Source: an uncultured Clostridia bacterium
GTDB taxonomy: Bacteria; Bacillota; Clostridia; TANB77; CAG-508
Assembly (NCBI GenBank): GCA_934119935.1
Contig: CAKOSX010000002.1
Span: forward strand, 62,001-126,000
Direction of reading: 5' to 3'
DNA length: 64,000 nucleotides
The position numbers and the translations under genes were made by a program. Shown here one piece after another: positions 43,197 through 51,626 of this stretch (position 1 is its first letter; each line of letters opens with the position of its first letter). The notes beneath the pieces are model-generated. The model searched no databases. It was not told where the DNA came from and saw only the letters and a program-made list of their open reading frames with translations.

Positions 43197-43967
43197 TTGG
43201 TAAGTATAAAAAATAAAGAACAAATTGAAAAAATGAGAGAGGCTTGTAGAGTTGCAAACCTTGCTCAAAAAGCAGTAGAAGCTGCAATAAGACCAGGAAT
43301 TTCTACATGGGAGTTAGATAAAATAGCAGAAAGAACCATGAGAGAAAATGGCGCAATCCCAGCCGAAAAAGGATTTCCAAGTGGAGTAAAAGGAGTGCCA
43401 GCATTTCCCGGTTCAATATGTGCATCTGTAAATGATGTTGTAATCCATGGAATTCCATCGAAAAGAGAAATATTGCACGATGGAGATATAATAAGTGTAG
43501 ATTTAGTAGCTTATAAAAATGGCTTTAATGGTGATTGTTGCAGAACATATTTCGTTGGAAATGTGAGCGAAGAAGCAAAAAGACTTACAGAAGTAACAAA
43601 ACAATCATTTTATGAAGGAATAAAATTTGCCAAAAAAGGTTTTAGATTAGGAGATATTTGCCATGCTATTGGTGAATATGTTGAAAAAAATGGGTATAGT
43701 GTAGTAAGAGAATTCCAAGGACATGGAATTGGAGAAAGTATGCACGAAGATCCAGGTATTCCAAACTACGGTAAAGCAGGAAGAGGAATACGCCTTGAAC
43801 CAGGCATGACTCTAGCAATAGAGCCTATGGTAATTATGGGAAAACCAAACATTTTAGAGTTGGATGATGGTTGGACTATAATAACAGAGGACGGAAGCCT
43901 TGCAGCTCATTATGAAAATACAATTTTAATTACAGAAAATGAGCCAGAAATATTGACATTATTATAA
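43197..43967 (+). CDS. map: Methionine aminopeptidase, type I
   Basis: Removes the initiator methionine. The 256-residue product carries the metal ligands: two Asp in SVDLVAYKNGFNGDCCRTYF, His in GHGIGESMHEDPGIP, Glu in LAIEPMV and Glu in HYENTILIT. Start TTG 43197, GAAGAAGG upstream. 23 bp after adk, so co-transcribed. Confidence 0.97.
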   Translation: MVSIKNKEQIEKMREACRVANLAQKAVEAAIRPGISTWELDKIAERTMRENGAIPAEKGFPSGVKGVPAFPGSICASVNDVVIHGIPSKREILHDGDIISVDLVAYKNGFNGDCCRTYFVGNVSEEAKRLTEVTKQSFYEGIKFAKKGFRLGDICHAIGEYVEKNGYSVVREFQGHGIGESMHEDPGIPNYGKAGRGIRLEPGMTLAIEPMVIMGKPNILELDDGWTIITEDGSLAAHYENTILITENEPEILTLL

Positions 43968-44058
43968 AAATGTTATATACTATATAAGCTATTATGTATA
44001 AAATAGCTTATATTGTATTTTAAAAATGAGATACAATAGAAGATACGGAGGGAAAATA

Positions 44059-44277
44059 GTGTCAAAAGAGGATGTTATCGAAGTTGAGGGAACTGTTGTA
44101 GAAACATTACCCAATACAAATTTTAAAGTAGAGTTAGAAAATGGTCATCAGATATTAGCTCACATCTCTGGAAAGTTAAGAATGAATTACATCAAAATTC
44201 TTCCTGGAGATAAAGTTAAGGTGGAATTATCACCATATGACTTAACAAGAGGAAGAATTACTTGGAGAGCAAAATAA
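44059..44277 (+). CDS. infA: Translation initiation factor IF-1
   Basis: 72 residues, exactly the usual length: SKEDVIEVEGTVVETLPNTN, GHQILAHISGKLRMNYIKIL and the C-terminal LTRGRITWRAK. OB fold that occupies the A site during initiation. GTG 44059 has GGAGGG 6 nt upstream; the ATG at 44026 would add 11 foreign residues. Confidence 0.96.
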   Translation: MSKEDVIEVEGTVVETLPNTNFKVELENGHQILAHISGKLRMNYIKILPGDKVKVELSPYDLTRGRITWRAK

Positions 44278-44323
44278 TATCTAATACTAATATATATAAA
44301 ATTTTGTTAGGAGGTGCAGAATA

Positions 44324-44437
44324 ATGAAGGTTAGACCATCAGTTAAAAAAATGTGTGACAAATGCAAAGTTATAAAAAGAAAAGGTGTCATCAGAGTAAT
44401 ATGCGAAAATCCTAAGCATAAACAAAGACAAGGATAA
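44324..44437 (+). CDS. rpmJ: 50S ribosomal protein L36
   Basis: 37 residues: MKVRPSVKKMCDKCKVIKRK followed by GVIRVICENPKHKQRQG. The zinc ligands C11, C14, C27 and H32 are all present. AGGAGGTG precedes ATG 44324. Confidence 0.97.
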   Translation: MKVRPSVKKMCDKCKVIKRKGVIRVICENPKHKQRQG

Positions 44438-44712
44438 TTAAAAAATTAGATATTAACACAAATCGAGATTGGCGGCTGTTGAAAGTAGTTTAGGCTATAA
44501 TCAATAAATTAAAGGTTTGTGTTTATATATATGCTTATAAAAAAGTTAAAGACCGGTTTAAAAAACTGTAAATTACAAGAATATTATAGGATACCTCTAA
44601 AACTATAATAAGAATGTAGATTTAAAAGAATTAAATTGGCACATTTCACCTTTGACAATTTTAGGAAGCAGTAAAAAACAAAATAATAAAAATAACATTT
44701 GGAGGTGCAAAA
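44438..44712 (+). promoter_or_regulatory. Long leader before the alpha operon (rpsM)
   Basis: 275 bp without a gene. An outer stem AACACAAA (about 44457) / TTTGTGTT (about 44516) encloses GATT/AATC and other pairs. TTGACA occurs near 44654 but without a convincing -10. Candidate autoregulatory leader, since S4 controls the alpha operon in other bacteria; inference only. Confidence 0.4.
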
Positions 44713-45078
44713 ATGGCTCGTTTAGCAGGAGTTGATTTACCTAGAGAAAAGAGAATAGAAATAGGACTTACATACATATATGGAATAGGTTTAGCTCGTT
44801 CTCAAGAAATATTAAAAAAAGCTGGAATAAATCCAGACATTAGGGTAAAAGATTTAACAGACGATCAAGTACAAGCAATAAGAAATGCAATGGAAGGTTA
44901 CACTCTAGAAGGTGACTTAAGAAGAGAAGTTGCATTAAACATAAAAAGACTTACAGAAATTGGTTGCTACAGAGGAACTAGACATAGAAGAGGTCTTCCA
45001 GTAAGAGGACAAAGAACAAAAACTAATGCTCGTACAAGAAAAGGACCAAGAAAATTAGTAAGCAAGAGCAAGAAATAG
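44713..45078 (+). CDS. rpsM: 30S ribosomal protein S13
   Basis: 121 residues: ARLAGVDLPREKRIEIGLTY, the helix-two-turn-helix region, and the C-terminal GLPVRGQRTKTNARTRKGPR that contacts tRNA. GGAGG upstream. First gene of the alpha segment. Confidence 0.98.
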   Translation: MARLAGVDLPREKRIEIGLTYIYGIGLARSQEILKKAGINPDIRVKDLTDDQVQAIRNAMEGYTLEGDLRREVALNIKRLTEIGCYRGTRHRRGLPVRGQRTKTNARTRKGPRKLVSKSKK

Positions 45079-45133
45079 AAATTAAGAAACTTCGCTTCAA
45101 ATAGCTAAGTTAAAGAGGAGGGAAAACTTAAAA

Positions 45134-45532
45134 ATGGCTACAAAGAATTTAGCAAAAAAACCAACTAGAAGAAGAGATAGAAAAAATATCGAAAAAGGTA
45201 TGGCTCATATTCACTCTAGTTTTAATAATACAATAGTTACAATAACAGATACACAAGGTAACGTATTATCATGGGCAAGTGCTGGAGAACTTGGATTCAA
45301 AGGTTCTAGAAAAAGCACACCATTTGCTGCCGGAGAAGCTGCTGAAACAGCTGCTAAAGCTGCAATGGAACATGGTTTAAAAACTGTTGACGTATTTGTT
45401 AAAGGACCAGGTTCTGGACGTGAATCTGCAATAAGATCATTACAAACAGCAGGACTTGAAATAACATCAATTAAAGATGTTACTCCAATACCACACAATG
45501 GTTGTAGACCACCAAAAAGAAGACGTGTATAA
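45134..45532 (+). CDS. rpsK: 30S ribosomal protein S11
   Basis: 132 residues: GMAHIHSSFNNTIVTITDTQ, SAGELGFKGSRKSTPFAAGE and the C-terminal TPIPHNGCRPPKRRRV. AGGAGGG upstream. Confidence 0.98.
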   Translation: MATKNLAKKPTRRRDRKNIEKGMAHIHSSFNNTIVTITDTQGNVLSWASAGELGFKGSRKSTPFAAGEAAETAAKAAMEHGLKTVDVFVKGPGSGRESAIRSLQTAGLEITSIKDVTPIPHNGCRPPKRRRV

Positions 45533-45606
45533 TTTTTTATTATGCGACACGAGAATATAATATAAATCGATAGATTGAGAAATAATTAAGGAAGGTGAAA
45601 TATAAA

Positions 45607-46233
45607 ATGTCAAGATATAAAGACGAACAATGCCGTATTTGCCGTAGAGAAGGACAAAAATTGTTCTTAAAAGGCTCAAGATGCTATTCTGACAAATGTA
45701 GCATAACAAGAAGAAATTATGCACCAGGACAAAATGGTCAAAAGAAGAGCAAAATTTCTGAATATGGTACTCAGTTAAGAGAAAAACAAAAAACAAAAGC
45801 TTTCTATGGAGTAGGAGAAAAACAATTCAGAAGATACTTCGATATGGCTTCAACTAGCAAGGGAAAAACAGGTGAAGTATTACTTCAAATACTTGAAAGC
45901 AGATTAGATAATGTAGTATATAGATTAGGATTCGCAAGCTCAAGAGCTCAAGCAAGAATGCTTGTAACACATGGTGCTTTTGAAGTAAACGGACAAAAAG
46001 TTGATATACCATCATACTTAGTAAAAGCCGGAGATGTAATCGCCGTAAGAGAAATAAGAAAAGACAATGGAGCAATAAAAATTGCTGTAGAAGAAAATGG
46101 AAGTAGACCAGTTCCAGCTTGGTTAGAAAAAGACCAAGAAAAATTAAGTGGAAAGGTTGTAACATTAGCAACAAGAGAAGATATTGACCTACCTGTTGAG
46201 GAACATTTAATAGTAGAGCTTTACTCTAAATAA
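45607..46233 (+). CDS. rpsD: 30S ribosomal protein S4, zinc-binding form
   Basis: 208 residues. The N terminus has four cysteines (C9, C12, C26, C31), the C+ form. The S4 RNA-binding domain is at RLDNVVYRLGFASSRAQARM. ATG 45607 follows AAGGAAGGTG; GTG 45595 overlaps it and is rejected. S4 is a possible regulator of the leader before rpsM. Confidence 0.97.
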   Translation: MSRYKDEQCRICRREGQKLFLKGSRCYSDKCSITRRNYAPGQNGQKKSKISEYGTQLREKQKTKAFYGVGEKQFRRYFDMASTSKGKTGEVLLQILESRLDNVVYRLGFASSRAQARMLVTHGAFEVNGQKVDIPSYLVKAGDVIAVREIRKDNGAIKIAVEENGSRPVPAWLEKDQEKLSGKVVTLATREDIDLPVEEHLIVELYSK

Positions 46234-46297
46234 TAGGTTATTTTAATATAAAAGTTGTAAATATATGAATCCAGTATATTTATATTAGGAGGTAAAA

Positions 46298-47245
46298 ATG
46301 ATAGAATTTGAAAAGCCAAATATTAAATGCTTAGAAATGGATAACAATACAAATTATGCTAAATTTACATGTGAACCACTTGAACGTGGATATGGTATTA
46401 CAATAGGAAATTCATTAAGAAGAATACTACTTTCTTCACTTCCAGGAGCAGCAATAACATCTGTAAAAATAGATGGAGCAGCTCATGAATTTACTACAAT
46501 ACCAAACGTAGTTGAAGATGTACCAGAAATAATAGTAAACTTAAAAATGGTAAGAATAAAAATAGTTGATGATGAGCCTAAAACTCTAAGAATAAACTTC
46601 CAAGGTGAAGGCGAAGTTACAGCTGCAAATATTGAAACTGATGGTACAGTTGAAATATTAAACCCAGACTTGCATATTGCAACTGTTTCTGAAGGTGGAC
46701 ATCTAACAATGGAAATGACAGCAAATCGTGGCAGAGGATATAATAACGCAGAAAAGAACAAAACACCAGATATGCCAATAGGAGTTATTCCAATAGATTC
46801 TATATATACACCTGTAAAGAAAGTAAATTATGCAGTAGAGAATACTAGAGTTGGTCAAATGGTTGATTTAGATAAACTTACAATAGAAGTATGGACAGAC
46901 GGAAGTTTAAAGCCATATGAAGCATTAAGTTTAGCTGCAAAAATTATGACTGAACACTTAGAATTATTTATTGACTTATCAGAAATAAGCAAAAATACTC
47001 AAGTTATGGTAGAAAAAGAAGAATCTAAGAAAGAGAAAGTATTAGAAACTTCAATAGAAGATTTAGAATTATCTGCTAGATCATTCAACTGCCTAAAGAG
47101 AGCAGGAATATCTACAGTAGAAGACTTAACAAATAAGACAGAAGCTGACATGATGAAAGTAAGAAATTTGGGTAAAAAATCATTAGATGAAGTAACTAAC
47201 AAATTACATTCATTAGGATTAGACTTCGCTAGCAATGAAGAATAA
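46298..47245 (+). CDS. rpoA: RNA polymerase alpha subunit
   Basis: 315 residues. The N-terminal domain for dimerisation contains GYGITIGNSLRRILLSSLPG and TIPNVVEDVPEIIVNLK. The C-terminal domain (SIEDLELSARSFNCLKRAGI, RNLGKKSLDEVTNKLHSLGL) binds UP elements and activators. Its usual position between rpsD and rplQ is kept. Confidence 0.98.
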   Translation: MIEFEKPNIKCLEMDNNTNYAKFTCEPLERGYGITIGNSLRRILLSSLPGAAITSVKIDGAAHEFTTIPNVVEDVPEIIVNLKMVRIKIVDDEPKTLRINFQGEGEVTAANIETDGTVEILNPDLHIATVSEGGHLTMEMTANRGRGYNNAEKNKTPDMPIGVIPIDSIYTPVKKVNYAVENTRVGQMVDLDKLTIEVWTDGSLKPYEALSLAAKIMTEHLELFIDLSEISKNTQVMVEKEESKKEKVLETSIEDLELSARSFNCLKRAGISTVEDLTNKTEADMMKVRNLGKKSLDEVTNKLHSLGLDFASNEE

Positions 47246-47260
47246 AGGAAGGTGAAAAAA

Positions 47261-47785
47261 GTGGCAACAAATAGAAAATTAGGAAGAACAACTGATATTC
47301 GTTTATCAATGCTTAAAACTCAAGTAACAGATCTATTATGGCACGGAAAAATTGAAACAACTGAAACAAGAGCAAAAGAGACAAAAGCAATAGCTGATTC
47401 TTTAATAGCTTTAGCTGTAAAAGAAGCTGGAAATTTTGAAGAAGTTGAAGTTAAAGTTTCAAGAGCTAAATTAGACGAAAAAGGAAATAAAGTTACAGAA
47501 CTTGCAAAGAGCAAAAATGGCAATGAATACTTAAAAGTAGTTAGAGAAACAACTACAGAAAAAAGAAAGAAAGACATGCCATCAAAATTAAATGCAAGAA
47601 GAAAAATAATGAGAAATGTAAACAAAGTAAAAGATGCAGACGGAAAAAATGTTGATATACCAACAAAATTATTCGATGAAATAGCACCAAAATACAAAGA
47701 TGTAAAAGGTGGATATACAAGAATAATAAAGAAGGGTCAACGTAGAGGAGACGCTGCAGAAACAGTTATATTAGAATTAATATAG
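47261..47785 (+). CDS. rplQ: 50S ribosomal protein L17, long form
   Basis: 174 residues against about 115-125 for typical L17. The N-terminal core (ATNRKLGRTTDIRLSMLKTQ, VTDLLWHGKIETTETRAKET) and C-terminal GGYTRIIKKGQRRGDAAETV are intact; the extra length is a middle region (about residues 65-130, Lys/Glu-rich). GTG 47261 fits the AAGGAAGGTG site; GTG 47252 overlaps it. Last gene of the superoperon. Confidence 0.95.
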   Translation: MATNRKLGRTTDIRLSMLKTQVTDLLWHGKIETTETRAKETKAIADSLIALAVKEAGNFEEVEVKVSRAKLDEKGNKVTELAKSKNGNEYLKVVRETTTEKRKKDMPSKLNARRKIMRNVNKVKDADGKNVDIPTKLFDEIAPKYKDVKGGYTRIIKKGQRRGDAAETVILELI

Positions 47786-47791
47786 TAATGT

Positions 47792-47821
47792 AAAACGGTG
47801 CAATAAAATGCATCGTTTTTT
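47792..47821 (+). terminator. Terminator of the ribosomal superoperon
   Basis: Stem AAAACGGTGCA / TGCATCGTTTT, loop ATAAAA, then T. Confidence 0.85.
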
Positions 47822-47865
47822 GTATATGTCAACAATTGTAATGAATAAGAATTACCATAAAATGG

Positions 47866-47893
47866 TTGATTTATAGTTACTATATGGTATAAT
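47866..47893 (+). promoter_or_regulatory. Promoter of the Cys-rich protein gene
   Basis: TTGATT (47866-47871), 16-bp spacer, TATAAT (47888-47893). Confidence 0.55.
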
Positions 47894-47911
47894 TGTACTG
47901 GGTGAAGTAAT

Positions 47912-48658
47912 ATGGCTAAAATTAAATTATATAATAATTATTACATAGAATTAATTGAAGATGGAAAATGCAAAGATGATCGAATTCAAAACATTCAAAC
48001 AATAAAATTGAGAGAAAGTAGAAATAAAGGCTGTTTATTATTATATATAGATTTTAGAGAATTTGATAAAGACAGATACAAAACGATACTAAGAAAACTA
48101 CTTCATATAAAAAAGATGGTAAAGTTCCTTAAGATAAATATAGGAGTAAATCAAGATTCAAAAATAAAAATAGGTTATATAAACAATTATGATGAGAATA
48201 ATCAATATCATCAAGAATTTATACAGGCAATAAATGCAATACTTTTTAATACTAAAAAAGAAAGGTATAACTACATTTACGATACTGTATGTAATTACTT
48301 GGATGGATATTTTTATGGTAAAAATCTTTGCGATTTCAAAGATAACCAATGTGGTGAAAAAAAGGGCACAGCTTCTAGAATAGGATGTTGCCATCACTTT
48401 AGAGTAAAGTGGCTAGGACCTTTTACAAAACTAGTTCCATGTGAACATTTAAAAGATGATTATACCTGTGGAGCAAAGTGTATATCGTGTAAGCTTTTTA
48501 CTTGTGATTACTTAGAAAAGAAGGGTGTAAAATTTAGAATAAAAGATATATTGTTGTTGGACGCATTTTTTAATCCTTTACAAAAATATTTCATAAAATG
48601 CATGGTGTTTACACCAAAAGATAAAATTATAAAAAGATTAATGATAACAGGAGCTTGA
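47912..48658 (+). CDS. Cys-rich hypothetical protein, probable metal binder
   Basis: 248 residues, not recognised. The N-terminal half is Lys/Ile/Tyr-rich and without motifs. From about residue 130 there is a dense Cys/His cluster: LCDFKDNQCGEKKG, IGCCHHF, PCEHL, and then TCGAKCISCKLFTC, about a dozen Cys in 75 residues, suggesting one or more zinc or iron-sulfur sites. No signal peptide. Own promoter, a plain gene start, and it lies after the ribosomal superoperon. Function unknown. Confidence 0.7.
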   Translation: MAKIKLYNNYYIELIEDGKCKDDRIQNIQTIKLRESRNKGCLLLYIDFREFDKDRYKTILRKLLHIKKMVKFLKINIGVNQDSKIKIGYINNYDENNQYHQEFIQAINAILFNTKKERYNYIYDTVCNYLDGYFYGKNLCDFKDNQCGEKKGTASRIGCCHHFRVKWLGPFTKLVPCEHLKDDYTCGAKCISCKLFTCDYLEKKGVKFRIKDILLLDAFFNPLQKYFIKCMVFTPKDKIIKRLMITGA

Positions 48659-48664
48659 AGCAAT

Positions 48665-49000
48665 TTATGCTAAAAGCTCCTTATATTCGTTTAATGTTAA
48701 AACTTTAATAAAATCAAAATCATTAGAAAAAGTTTTTAAAATATTTAGTGTATTATCAGTTGAATCTAAATCTACAATTATTATTTCTGAAATATTTAAG
48801 TTATAATATAGCATTTTATAAATAAATACTCGTAAGAAATATTCAATATTATTTTCCTGATTATGTGTTGTGATTACAAAAGAACAACCATTAAATGATA
48901 TTTTAGGATATTTATGTATATGAATAATGGTTTTACAAATTTCAAATAAACCATATAAGGCGAATGTCCATAATAAAGAGGTTAGTATAAAATTTACCAT
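48665..49000 (-). CDS. Membrane-anchored mini GT2-like protein
   Basis: 111 residues. N-terminal hydrophobic helix (about 2-22), then a segment resembling the first half of a GT-A glycosyltransferase: SFVITTHNQENNIEYFL and EIIIVDLDSTDNTLNILKTF, compare VDDGSTDNT of GT2 enzymes. The catalytic C-terminal half of a GT2 enzyme is absent, so it is either a remnant or a small binding protein. AAAGGAGG before the ATG argues that it is translated. Confidence 0.62.
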   Translation of the reverse strand: MVNFILTSLLWTFALYGLFEICKTIIHIHKYPKISFNGCSFVITTHNQENNIEYFLRVFIYKMLYYNLNISEIIIVDLDSTDNTLNILKTFSNDFDFIKVLTLNEYKELLA

Positions 49001-49369
49001 AAATTGCCTCCTTTGATAAACAATTTGTATGATATATTATATGATTTTTTAATATAAATTGTTCTGTTTAGAAAGTTGAAGAAACTTTTTTTGAACTTCG
49101 ACATGTCGTTCTTGGTCGTAGCTCCTAACGGACTCCTCAAAAGGCGAACTTCCAGTCTTGTTCTATAAAAATAAGTTTCTTCAACTTATATATATAATAA
49201 AGTAATGTATAATTTATTTCATGTCGAAAACAGTCGTACGAATGTTCGTATTAATTTTAAAAAGTGATTGAAAAGAATAACTTTTTGTGATAGTATATTA
49301 CCAATGAAAAAATAGCAAATGAAGAAAATAAATGAAGTCAAAATAGAATAATAGAATTGAGGAATAAAA
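49001..49369 (+). promoter_or_regulatory. 369-bp spacer before recD2
   Basis: Contains repeat copy C (49073-49187), palindrome TACGAA-TG-TTCGTA (49237-49250), and the recD2 promoter TTGAAA (49268-49273), 17-bp spacer, TAGTAT (49291-49296). No gene seen. Confidence 0.6.
49073..49187. repeat. Inverted-arm repeat element, copy C
   Basis: 115 bp. Core (GTTCTTGGTCGTAGCTCC, GGACTCCTCAAAAGGCGAAC) is clearly related to copies A and B, but the arms are a different sequence: AAGTTGAAGAAACTT pairs perfectly with AAGTTTCTTCAACTT, extended by TTTTT/AAAAA. Confidence 0.75.
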
Positions 49370-51625
49370 TTGCAATTAGAAGGACAAGTAAAAGATATTA
49401 TATATAAAAATGAGATAAATAGTTATACTGTCGCTACCTTTGAGACAAATGAACAAGAGGAGACCACTATTGTTGGTTATTTACCTTTTGTAAATGAAGG
49501 AGATAACTTAAAAATAACTGGAGATGTTGTGAAGCATCCTGATTACGGAGAACAATTTAAGGTTACAACATTTGAAAAGACAATGCCAACAACACCGGAA
49601 GCTTTAGAAAAATATCTTTCGAATGGGAACTTCAGAGGTGTAGGACCTGCAACGGCCAAGAAAATAGTAAATACATTTGGAAAAGATACAATAAACATAA
49701 TAAAATTGGAACCTCAAAAATTAACGCAAATCAAAGGTATAAGCAAGGAAAAAGCATTGGAAATAGCAGAACAATTTCTTGCTAATTGGGAGATTTGGCA
49801 AATTGTGGGATTCTTAGACAAATTTGGAATAGGACCTCAAAGTGCAGAAAATGTGTATAAAAAATTGGGAGAAGGAGCATTAGAGAAAATAAGTGAAAAC
49901 CCATATATATTAATAGATGTAGCAAGCAAAGTTAACTTTGAAAAAGTTGATAAAATTGCAATGGAACTCGGGGTTGAACAGGATAATTACAAAAGAATAA
50001 GAAGTGGAATAAAATATGGATTGGAAAAAATAGGACTAAATGGTAATTCATGTGTTTTATATGATAATCTATTAAAGTACGAAAAGGATTTATTAAGAGT
50101 TGATGTAGATAATATTGAAGATGCACTTATTAATATGAAGGCAAAAGAAGAAATCGTTATAGAGGAAAGAGAAGATGAAAAAGAATGGGTATATTCTAAG
50201 AATTTTTATGATGCCGAAAAAAATATTGCTGAAAGAATAATTGGATTGAGAAATGCTGAAAATATAAAAGAAATATCTACTTTGAAAAAAGATCTTGAAA
50301 AAATTGAAAAAGACATTGATATTAAATTATCTGAAAAACAAAAAGATGCAATAGAGAGTATAAATGATAATAATGTATGTATTATAACAGGTGGCCCTGG
50401 AACTGGAAAAACTACTATAATTAAAGCAATTATAGAGCTATATAAAAAACATGGAATGAAACCAGTACTATGTGCTCCAACAGGTAGAGCTGCTAAAAGA
50501 ATGACAGAAACAACAGGAGAAGAAGCCAAAACTTTACATAGATTATTAGAACTTGCTGGAATGTCTGACGACACGGATAATTTTAATACTAATTTGTTAG
50601 TTACACCAATTGATGGGGATATAATTATTGTGGATGAAGCATCAATGGTAGATATGTTTTTAATGAACTATCTTGTTAAGGCAATATATAAGGGAACTAA
50701 ACTTGTACTGGTCGGAGACACAGATCAGCTACCATCAGTAGGACCAGGAAGTATATTAAAAGATATAATAGAATCTGGACAAGTACATACAATAACGTTA
50801 AACCAGATATTTAGACAAGCTGCAAAAAGCAAGATAATTGTAAATGCGCATAGAGTAAATGAGGGAGAAAATTTTATAGGTGGCAAGGTTAAAGAGACAA
50901 AAATTGATGAAGAAAATATAGAGTTGATTGATGATTTCTTCTACATTAATGAAACAAATCAGGAGAAAATACAACAGACTGTTGTTAGTCTGTGCAAAGG
51001 CAGATTAAAAAATTATGGAGACTATGATTTCTTTAATAATATTCAAATAATAACTCCAACCAAAAAGGGAAAACTTGGTACTAAGGAGCTAAATGTACTA
51101 TTACAAAAAGAATTAAATCCTGAAGAAAGAGAAAAGAATGAAAAAGAGTTTGGTGAAATAAAGTTCAGAGAGCAAGACAGAGTTATGCAAACGAAAAATA
51201 ATTATAATTTACTATGGGAAAAAGATAATGATAGGTTCTTTAAAAAAGAATTAGGAAATGGAATTTTTAATGGAGAACTTGGAATTATAGATAGAATAAA
51301 TAAAGAAGAGAAAACGGTTAGAGTGAAGTTTGATGACGGAAAAATAGCAACGTATGACAATACCGATTTGGATCAGTTAGAGCATGCATATGCAATAACT
51401 GTACATAAATCTCAAGGAAGCGAATTTGATGTTGTTATACTGGTTGTGAGCCAAAGTGCACCAATGTTATTGACGAGAAATCTTATATATACTGCCATGA
51501 CTAGAGCAAAGAAACTGCTTATTGTAATAGGTCCACAGAGTGTTGTGAACTATATGATACAAAACAATACGACCAGACAAAGAAACACCGGATTAAAATT
51601 CAAACTAGAAAAAATAGGAGGATAA
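49370..51625 (+). CDS. recD2: ATP-dependent DNA helicase RecD2
   Basis: 751-residue SF1B 5'-3' helicase (RecD2/YrrC type, not part of RecBCD). The N-terminal region has helix-hairpin-helix motifs (FRGVGPATAKKIVNTFG, LTQIKGISKEKALEIAEQF). Walker A is GGPGTGKTT (about residues 341-349), motif II VDEASMVD, DTDQLPSVGPG, and the C-terminal YAITVHKSQGSEFDVV and YTAMTRAKKLLIV. Start TTG 49370, GAGG upstream. It ends directly before comFC. Confidence 0.95.
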   Translation: MQLEGQVKDIIYKNEINSYTVATFETNEQEETTIVGYLPFVNEGDNLKITGDVVKHPDYGEQFKVTTFEKTMPTTPEALEKYLSNGNFRGVGPATAKKIVNTFGKDTINIIKLEPQKLTQIKGISKEKALEIAEQFLANWEIWQIVGFLDKFGIGPQSAENVYKKLGEGALEKISENPYILIDVASKVNFEKVDKIAMELGVEQDNYKRIRSGIKYGLEKIGLNGNSCVLYDNLLKYEKDLLRVDVDNIEDALINMKAKEEIVIEEREDEKEWVYSKNFYDAEKNIAERIIGLRNAENIKEISTLKKDLEKIEKDIDIKLSEKQKDAIESINDNNVCIITGGPGTGKTTIIKAIIELYKKHGMKPVLCAPTGRAAKRMTETTGEEAKTLHRLLELAGMSDDTDNFNTNLLVTPIDGDIIIVDEASMVDMFLMNYLVKAIYKGTKLVLVGDTDQLPSVGPGSILKDIIESGQVHTITLNQIFRQAAKSKIIVNAHRVNEGENFIGGKVKETKIDEENIELIDDFFYINETNQEKIQQTVVSLCKGRLKNYGDYDFFNNIQIITPTKKGKLGTKELNVLLQKELNPEEREKNEKEFGEIKFREQDRVMQTKNNYNLLWEKDNDRFFKKELGNGIFNGELGIIDRINKEEKTVRVKFDDGKIATYDNTDLDQLEHAYAITVHKSQGSEFDVVILVVSQSAPMLLTRNLIYTAMTRAKKLLIVIGPQSVVNYMIQNNTTRQRNTGLKFKLEKIGG

Positions 51626-51626
51626 A

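Noticed and set aside
49237..49250. LexA (SOS) box before recD2
   Set aside because: Firmicute LexA boxes are CGAAC-N4-GTTCG; here the half sites CGAA and TTCG are only 2 bp apart.
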